A stretch of 64,000 nt of DNA from Phyto melanocephala (lineage: Eukaryota; Arthropoda; Insecta; Diptera; Rhinophoridae). Each line of letters opens with the position of its first letter. Within the stretch, counting starts at the first letter, position 1. The notes under the pieces are model-generated. The model was not told the origin of the DNA. It was given only the letters and a program-made list of their open reading frames with translations, and searched no databases. Of this stretch, positions 57,326 through 64,000 are shown piece by piece. The position numbers and the translations under genes are program-made. The stretch spans positions 137,699,723 through 137,763,722 of the forward strand of contig OW799233.1 of NCBI GenBank assembly GCA_941918925.1, read 5' to 3'.

Positions 57326-57715
57326 GTCTTGTATTGGCGTTTTATTTCTATTTTTATCCGGCTTAAAAAAGCCCCTAATGCATCAGAAGTACCTGGCTAT
57401 TGGGTTTGGCTTTTTAGCCAATACTACCTCAATAAAAAAATATTAATATGGCACGCCTACCTCCCATATAAGGCTTTTTCTTAAACTCATATATTTTTCT
57501 ATGTAGACGAAAATTTTTAATGAATATGTGATTCTCTGTTTTAATTTTTGAAAAGAATAAATCAGCAGAAATTACCTTGACACGCCTACTTTCCCACAAA
57601 ATGTGTATTTATATATTTTGTTTGTTAATATTGTTGAAAGCATTTAATTATTATGGAAATCTAAAAGATTTATTTTAAATTTAAGTATGAATAGCACGCC
57701 TTCTTTTAGAACTAA

Positions 57716-57832
57716 TTGCCGCATTCATAAAATATATTTTAGGTTTATAAAAGGCTTATTTGACAGATGTTGCACAGAAATTTGTCAAATAAGCCTTCAA
57801 TTTACCTAAAATGTTTTTATGAATACGACAGT
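57716..57832. mobile_element. Hairpin MITE, ~117 bp
   Basis: Left arm ATTCATAAAATATATTTTAG, GCTTATTTGACA; right arm TGTCAAATAAGC, CTAAAATGTTTTTATGAATA. The ~45 bp stem has few mismatches and a loop of about 17 nt (GATGTTGCACAGAAATT). The outermost bases TTGCCGCATTC and GAATACGACAG suggest termini, but no duplication is certain. Confidence 0.75.
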
Positions 57833-58527
57833 AAAGCTTTACTTGTGTGTGTCACTATAAGAAAACTTTCTATACTAAGTTCACCAGTTTTAAGAAATCC
57901 TATCAACTTGTACGAGCATTCACTTCAAATAACAATAAGATCTAGTGTTAAAAGTGGGAATCGCCACGCCCATACAAAATAAATATTTTTTTACACCACT
58001 TTCACTTAACAAATTTTTATAAAACATTGTTTCTACTTGTTACCAAAGACATGGTGATAAAAAAGCTGACAGTGACACGCCATTCATAGTAAATATTCGT
58101 TTTTAATTTTACCAAGTCTTTGTACACACATTAAGTAAATGTGAAAAAACAATATCATGAGACTAAAAAAATAAGAAAAAATTAAATTAAATTCACAACC
58201 CCAGTTATATTGTACTTTTTTTGTATGTGTTTACAGTATTGTATACTTTTTGTTGGTCATTTCCATTGAAACATTTTGCAAATCTATACAATTGCATTTC
58301 ATATGTTTTTTGTGTTTTGTTTGTATTGACTTCATACAGGGATGGGAAATGAAATTTTTTTCGCAGTATCAAAAAATTATTTTTTTTTAGATTTTTTTGC
58401 CCTAAAATATTTAAAATATAAAACTTTTTTTTTTTATTCAATAGTTTTGTTAAGTTTTTTTTATGGTTTCTAAAATCTTTTACTAAAAAATATTATGTAA
58501 ATGTCTTCGATATTTTTATATCAATAT
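57833..58527. other. Helentron E2 interior and AT-rich sequence
   Basis: Partly matches E1 up to about 58090 and has no recognised feature after that. The 71- and 78-codon frames here are not supported. Confidence 0.4.
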
Positions 58528-58885
58528 GTTGTTTGAATTTTTTTGAGCTAAAGAGCACTTTTTTATATAAAAATTATTATTATTATTATTGTTTGTTGGT
58601 TGTTGGGTTTAAGCTGGTCTATATGCATTTCACTGGTGCTTATGCCAGATCATCAGTAGACATTTAAACCACAAAATTTATGAAGAAGTTTAAAATTATT
58701 ACATTAATTTTGAAAATTAACGGGAGAATATCCTAGATAATTAGTAAATATTTTAATTATTATTATTATTATTTCATTACCTGAAGAAGCTACCCAATGA
58801 GGTAGCGAAATATCGGAATAAAATAATAATCATTTTTATATAAAAAAAAGTGATATTTAGCTCAAAAAAATTAAAACAACAAATT
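58528..58885. repeat. Foldback with two hairpin-tail motifs and AAT/ATT microsatellites
   Basis: Outer arms 58528-58583 and 58827-58885 are inverted copies (GTTTGAATTTTTTTGAGCTA, ACTTTTTTATATAAAAAT). Between them are CTGAAGAAGCTACCCAATGA, GGTAGCGAAAT on plus (58780-58812) and CTGATGATCTGGCATAAGCA, CCAGTGAAAT on minus (58625-58655). Each is followed outward by (ATA/AAT)n. Confidence 0.65.
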
Positions 58886-59000
58886 GTTTCAAAATATTTT
58901 TTGTAGCAAAATATTAAATTAGATAAATTTTCCCATTTTTTAATTTTTTATTTACCTGACGTTTAATATCAATTGACGTTTAACAAAACAACGATACAAC

Positions 59001-59754
59001 CAGTGATGCCAGAATGGAGATTTTACCTTAATTTTAAAGATTTTTGGATCAAAACAAGATTTGGAGATATGTTTTCCCAAAATTAAGTTTCTTTAAATTT
59101 AGTTGCTGTACACGCCTTTTTTTAAATTGTGCCCAACCTGTGCCAACTTGACGTTATCTCAATAAAATTATAAAGTTTTGTATGAGAATTATCATTTGCA
59201 TAAGATGAATTCATCCATTTGATTGGATCTCTATCAATACTTCTTAATTAATAGAGATTTTAAGATATGCATATTTAATTCTAACAAGATGAAAAAATTA
59301 TTTTTTTATATAAAATTACCACTAGTTTCATATGTAAATTCAGTTTTAGTAAAATAGACATTTGAACAAACCGTGCTTTAAATAAAGCAAATGTTGGCTT
59401 AATGTTTAATTTAATTGATAACAGTGAGCATTGCCTTCATTCATCATATTGTTGTTGCGTGAATTAGGCTACTCCAAAATCCTTGTGCCAGCTCTTGTGT
59501 GGGGATTTCTCGTATGACTACCCTTTCTTGTAGATTTTTTTTCTCTATTGTCATTACTTACATCATAGCAAGCCGCTCGATCCAAGACAAACGCAGCCTA
59601 ACATGGAAAACAGATGCAGCGCTAATTTTAATTAGTTTAAAAATTTTTTTTATTACACACATTACAAATTTAAAAAATGTACTATTTTTTCTTTAAGTCA
59701 AGCTTTTTATTTCGCCAAATGAAGATATTTCTATAAAAACTTCTGGCACCGCTG
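59001..59754. mobile_element. hAT-type non-autonomous element, CAGTGATGCCAGAA ends
   Basis: Termini CAGTGATGCCAGAA and, inverted, CAGCGGTGCCAGAA. They are flanked by GATACAAC (58993-59000) and GATACAAT (59755-59762), a 7 of 8 duplication. It is 754 bp with no transposase. The 65-codon frame at 59499-59696 lies within it. Confidence 0.82.
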
Positions 59755-60064
59755 GATACAATCGATACAACAAAAATTATGCTTACAAGTAAATAAAGCA
59801 AAATTTTATTTCCATAGACGATACAGAATACAATACGGGGTTGTTAACTGAACAATAGTTAAAAAAAAACACATCAACAAACATGTTTTAATACCAAATA
59901 TAATTAAGGTTAAGAAAATTGTATTTAAGTATGTAGAAATTATTCAACAGAGATTAAAATTATAAACAAAATAAATAATTTTAAGGTAAAAAAGTACTAT
60001 ACAATGCTGATGGTGGGTATAAAAAATTCGACAAAGCCGAGTATATCACTCTTACTTGTTATAT

Positions 60065-60349
60065 AATGTATGTATGTATAATAAGTATAAAAAAAGAAGG
60101 TTGTAAAAAATTAATTAACATTTAGTATAATTATGTTAAAAATGTTTGTTAAGAGCAGTCTTAATGCTGGATTTTCTTTAGTTATTGTTGATTTTAAGTG
60201 TGCTTTTTGTGGTGTTCCGCTAAAATTCACATAATAATGTTTAGTTATTAATTTATCAGGGCAACAGGGTATTCGGAAAGTTTTTAACAAAATTTAGTGT
60301 TTGCATTTCAAGGCAGCACTTGGCAAAGAAAAATATAAAACATCATTAT
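60065..60349. other. Short AT-rich spacer
   Basis: Nothing recognised. Confidence 0.4.
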
Positions 60350-61052
60350 TATAAATAAGTAACAGTGCTATATTCGGCCGTGCCGAATCTTATATACCCT
60401 TCACAAAGTGTAGTCATGCAATAACAATTGCTTTTATCACCATTCATCTCATACGTACATACATACATATAAAAAACATACATATAAAAAACATACCATT
60501 GTAAAATTATAAATTAAGTTTATGTATGTCTGTTTCTAAAAAAAAATTTAAAAAAAATTAAAACAAAATTTAAAAAAATTTTTTTAAAAAATTTTTTAAA
60601 AAAATTAAAAAAAAAAATAAAATATAAATAATATATAAAATAAAATAAAAAAAAAATTTTTGGCTCAGCTGGGATTCGATGCCACGTTTACTCTAACCAG
60701 TATGTATGTATGTTGTTGTTGTAATTGTCAAAAATAACGAGGTGGTCGTGGTTTGTTGCTGATATCTGAGAAAGTTATGGGGCGATTGTGCTGAATTTCA
60801 ATAGCGATGCATTCCTGGATATTTCCAAGAGATTGATACCATATAGAGATCTGAGGAACATATAGTTGCTTCTAAAAGTTAATTTCAACCAACACACAGA
60901 CAGACGGGCAGACGGTCAGGGCTAAATCGACTCCTCTATTCATAAGCTTTCAGAAAATATATACTTTATGGGGTCGGAAATGAAAATTGTAGAAATTACA
61001 AACGGAATGACAAAGCTATATATACCCTTGTGCTCCACAGGTGAAGGGTATA
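60350..61052 (-). mobile_element. DINE-1-like Helentron, short subfamily, copy 4
   Basis: On plus: ATAAGTAACAGTGCTATATT, the intact hairpin ATTCGGC-CGT-GCCGAAT, CTTATATACCCTTCACAAAG. An A-rich core (60537-60655) follows, then the tRNA-like segment (60662-60705), GGCGATTGTGCTGAATTTCA, AGACAGACGGGCAGACGGTC, TTTATGGGGTCGGAAATGAA, ACGGAATGACAAAGC and CAGGTGAAGGGTATAAAA. Its 5' half in element sense is closer to the long subfamily than copies 1-3 are, so it may be a recombinant. Confidence 0.85.
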
Positions 61053-61121
61053 AAAAAACACGAACCAAACAGCTTTTTGTGTACTTAGAAAATTTTTGAG
61101 GAACTGAACAATTTTTATATA

Positions 61122-61570
61122 ATTAATAAGTAAAAGCGCTATTTTCAGCTGTAGATATGCAATTAAAAGCATGTATGTAAGCTGCTCGTGAAACAGATTT
61201 TCTTAAATCTGCCTCTTATTAAAACTTGCTCAATCGCTACTGTTTTTGATTCATGGCATGTCATCATGTACATATGTACATAATTGTTGTGTGTGATCAT
61301 GTTCGTGCAACATACACAAATTTACTTTGTTTAGTACAACAGAAATTGCTGATTTTAAATAGCGAATTTCTCGAAATTGTTTCTGATAAATTAATGTCTC
61401 GTACGAGTCCGTTGGATATGCGATGGCTTCAAAAAGTTGATTTCAACGCTTACACAGACAGAAAGATTGACGTACATAGCCATATCGACAAATGTATCTA
61501 TAAGAATTCAGAATATATACCTTATGGGGTCGCAAACGCATACTTATGGAGGTTCTAAATATCCCCTCCA
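61122..61570 (-). mobile_element. DINE-1-like Helentron, diverged copy
   Basis: TAATAAGTAAAAGCGCTATT, then CTTCAAAAAGTTGATTTCAA, CACAGACAGAAAGATTGACG and CAGAATATATACCTTATGGG place both ends of a shortened copy. The 101-codon frame 61253-61558 runs through it and is not a gene. Confidence 0.65.
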
Positions 61571-61779
61571 TAAGAAATTACAGACCATTCAAGGAAATAG
61601 GTTTAAAGATTAATGCCCAAACTCAACTCTCTTGCGCGCGATTTGATTCACTTTGGCGGGCACGAAAGGTTACGGAAAACCGATAATCTGTTTAAATGCT
61701 TCGATAGCAGACTCGAAAAAAAGAAAAACTTTAACATTTAATGTTCTTTAATGAGATGAGTACAAAAGTATAAAATAGC
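61571..61779. other. Short unclassified spacer
   Basis: A little GC-richer (CTTGCGCGCGATTTG) but without features I can name. Confidence 0.35.
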
Positions 61780-62035
61780 GTATAAGAAAGTGTGTTTTTT
61801 TTTCTTTAAACTACCTAAAATGCAATTTAGTAAAACTGCTGTTTAATATTTTTTATTATTTTTTTGTATGTGGTCTATTGTGCTCCATGTTTTTTAAATT
61901 TATTTTATTGACAGTAATTTTTTGTTATTTATGTTTTTACTAAAATATAGTGATTGAAAGTAATGAGAAATAGAACACATAACTTTTATAACATTTTACG
62001 CAGCTCTTTTGCACTTACTACTTAAATATTGTACT
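61780..62035 (+). repeat. Dispersed repeat G, copy 2 (empty site for the 253 bp MITE)
   Basis: Aligns with 25300-25830 as described there and lacks the MITE. The junction reads CTAAAATATAGTGATTG near 61950. Confidence 0.65.
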
Positions 62036-62351
62036 GAAAAATACTAATACTAAATTGACATTTAGAGCCGCAGAGTGTAGAGAGCTCCTAACCTTCACCT
62101 TGTAAATTAATAAATCTTGATGAAAACAATATCTTGCAAAATTTCAAAAAACAATAGCGTAAACGATATTTTTATGAAGATTTCAATTTAAGTTATTAGA
62201 TTTTGCTCAGGTGTAAAATGCACCATAAGTTAACATTACTGAATTGCTAGCAAGCGCATATTTTTCAGTCCCCCTGGATATTATATATCATTGTTAGTCA
62301 CTGTGTTAGTTGGTTCATGTAACACCCTCTCTCTTCCACTCACTTAAAATA
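62036..62351. other. AT-rich spacer
   Basis: No recognised feature. Confidence 0.4.
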
Positions 62352-62359
62352 TACACGAC

Positions 62360-63355
62360 CAGTGATGGCAATATTTTAAACAAATCCCGCTAAATTTTTT
62401 AAAATTTTGTTAAAGATTTTTTAAAATTATTAAAATGTTTTATAACTTCCTTTAACACTTGTGATAAACACGACTTCCTGAACTGTACAATTTTTCGCCT
62501 TTTCTACTTTTCGAAATTATTTCCCAGGCTTCATTATCCTTTAAATTTTTGAAAGAGGATTCAAAACACACTTTTTTAAGTGTGACTGACATTGTTTTTT
62601 TTTTTCAACATAATAAATAAAATGTTTATTCTAGTTTTTTTTTTGTGATCACTAACAAAAAATAAAAATTTTTTTAAATAATAGCCTCATTGAAACTGCA
62701 TAAAAATATTTTTAGTGGTTTATACGATAAGGAGCATTTTTTAAACTTCTTTATAGTGAACTTAAAAACTTTACCAACACCAAGGCATATCATCAGGTAA
62801 TTACAATTTGGAGAGAATATTTTTGTTTATATTTTTATATATGAAGTTTGACATTTGAAATAAATGAGAGAGGAGAGAAAATTGTTTTTTATCTTTAGAC
62901 TTTGGCAGCTGAAATTTAAAATAAGTGAAGAAATAAATAGTCAGCTGTTCAAATAGGAGTACCTGATGAATTAATTTGCCTTGACCAACACCTAACATTT
63001 AAAGAAAAAAATCTAAGGAATTCTTTATTTTTAAAACCAAAAATGAATTTTACTTTAATATTTGTGTTGTATTTTTATTGAAAGAGAGAAGATATTAAAT
63101 TTTACTGCCTCTAGTTTCTATTTTACGGCTGCCCCATGGGTTTGAGTACTTGATTTTAATTATGTTCCATTTGTATTTTAATGTTCATATAAATATCATA
63201 ACCTTTTTTCTGATTTTATATGTAGGAAGTGATACAAAGGTAGGGTCAGCATAAATCACTAGATTTCCCGCTAATAGCTAAAATGTATTTTGGCTCGTTA
63301 AACTAGTTTTTAAATCGCTAGATTTGACGGAAAAATAGCTAAATTCCCATCACTG
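62360..63355. mobile_element. hAT-type non-autonomous element, CAGTGATGG ends, 8 bp duplication
   Basis: Termini CAGTGATGGCAAT and, inverted, CAGTGATGGGAAT. A perfect 8 bp duplication TACACGAC flanks it (62352-62359, 63356-63363). Subterminal words TAGCTAAAAT and ATCGCTAGATTTGACGG lie near the right end, and CCCGCTAAAT near the left. It is 996 bp and non-coding; the minus-strand 65-codon frame at 62801-62998 has no domain. Confidence 0.92.
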
Positions 63356-63363
63356 TACACGAC

Positions 63364-64000
63364 ATAATCACTTGCTTTTCTAATTTATGTTATTTTTTTT
63401 TGTTTCTGCGTGCTTTTTTGTGCATAATATTATTTAATTTGTAGGTTTTTCAGCTTTAATGGGTTTGTTTCTTTTATTTTTCAAACTTTGCTTTTTTATC
63501 TTTAAAGTGTATGACTCATTCCTGATTTGATTACATTTCGTCTTATAGCTTCTTGTTGTTGTTGGTTATATTGTTATTGTTATTGCTTTTGAACAAATCG
63601 TATTGTATGATTGTTATTGTAAATAACACAATGTTAGGGAAAACCACACAATGAATGATTTTCTTCTGTATTGTTGTTAAATAAATAAATAAATAATAAA
63701 GTTTGTCTGAGATTTATTTAATATTTGATGTATTAACATTAAAGTACTTAAATGTAAATAAGTAAACAAATAACAAATATTACTGATTTAGCAAGTGCCA
63801 AAAAAATAAAAAGAAATATGTACAAAAGTATGTACACAGGTACAAGAATTTATAAGATTTTTTGTTTGTTTGAGCAATAAAGAAATGAAGTCATTTTTGG
63901 GGAAGTTATTAAGTTGTATTATTAAACGCTCAATAAGTTTGTTTTATTTCTCTATTTAGAAATATTCAAGGAATATACATACATACATATGTATGTGAAA
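63364..64000. other. AT-rich spacer to window end
   Basis: Short ATT/TGTTGT tracts and an ACATACATATGTATGT palindrome-like run at the very end. No gene is recognised. Confidence 0.45.

Larger units (their letters stand above)
56485..60064 (+). mobile_element. DINE-1-like Helentron, subfamily E, with four insertions
   Basis: Starts GAGGTATATTTATATTCTCA, TTCCGTTTGTAACACATCG, then GATCTAGCTAG..TCCGTCCATGTGTTCG and ACAATAGAGCTCGAAC, parallel to 48610-48760. Body fragments at 57420-57715 (GGCACGCCTACCTCCCATAT, ATCAGCAGAAATTACC) and 57840-58090 (GCCACGCCCAT, GTGACACGCC) match copy E1. It ends GGTGGGTATAAAAAATTCGA, CAAAGCCGAGTATATCAC, TCTTACTTGTTATA. Inside lie a mariner relic, a hairpin MITE, a foldback and a hAT element. 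Confidence 0.68.

Overview
This 64 kb window is eukaryotic, very AT-rich, and looks like a repeat-packed intergenic or intronic stretch from a higher fly (Diptera, probably Brachycera, possibly a calyptrate such as a blowfly or house fly relative). The main clue is at least ten copies of a DINE-1/INE-1-like element (a non-autonomous Helentron/Helitron). In these, one end begins TTATACCC, the interior has 'GTCATTCCG', 'ACCCCATAAAGTATATA' and GTCCGTCTGTCC-type tracts, and the other end carries a TTCGGC..GCCGAA hairpin followed by CTTACTTGTT. The rest is Jockey/LOA-type LINE debris, several mariner lineages, hAT, piggyBac and Harbinger-like short elements, and a tRNA-derived SINE. Species assignment is inference.

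I find no convincing host gene. The longest open frames are transposase or reverse-transcriptase remains, or chance frames inside repeats. The layout is a stratigraphy of insertions. 1-8.4 kb: a tandem-array repeat (family A), a dead LINE, element D carrying a SINE, a second A copy, a Tc1/mariner pseudogene, and a tandem duplication with a Helentron in one unit. 9.3-16.5 kb: a large inverted-repeat cluster, CACGCAAAG-ended MITEs (family C), a mariner relic, and family F hit by both a C and a Helentron. 16.5-30 kb: microsatellites, A copies, small MITEs and foldbacks. 30.2-36.5 kb: a Helentron containing a LINE and a C MITE, a TAGGGTGATC-ended hAT element, and a second D copy containing another C MITE. 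37-48 kb: a hAT MITE, a Helentron with a MITE and a mariner inside, a Harbinger-like MITE, and a mariner abutting a Helentron. 48.5-52.6 kb: a long Helentron subfamily (E), an A copy, and an internally deleted piggyBac with both ends. 53.6-63.4 kb: a Helentron split by a LINE, an E element with four insertions inside it, two more Helentrons, and two hAT elements with 8 bp target duplications.

The strongest evidence is internal. Several insertions have exact target-site duplications, and six can be compared with an unoccupied homologous site in the same window. That fixes boundaries without any database. All recognisable transposon proteins are broken by stops and frameshifts, and several have lost catalytic residues. 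I see no novel functional system. The most distinctive objects are the piggyBac-derived element with a repeated subterminal motif and a likely intron, three mariner relics that appear to share one deletion, family A with CA microsatellites growing from its tail, and a tRNA-like segment inside the short Helentron subfamily.
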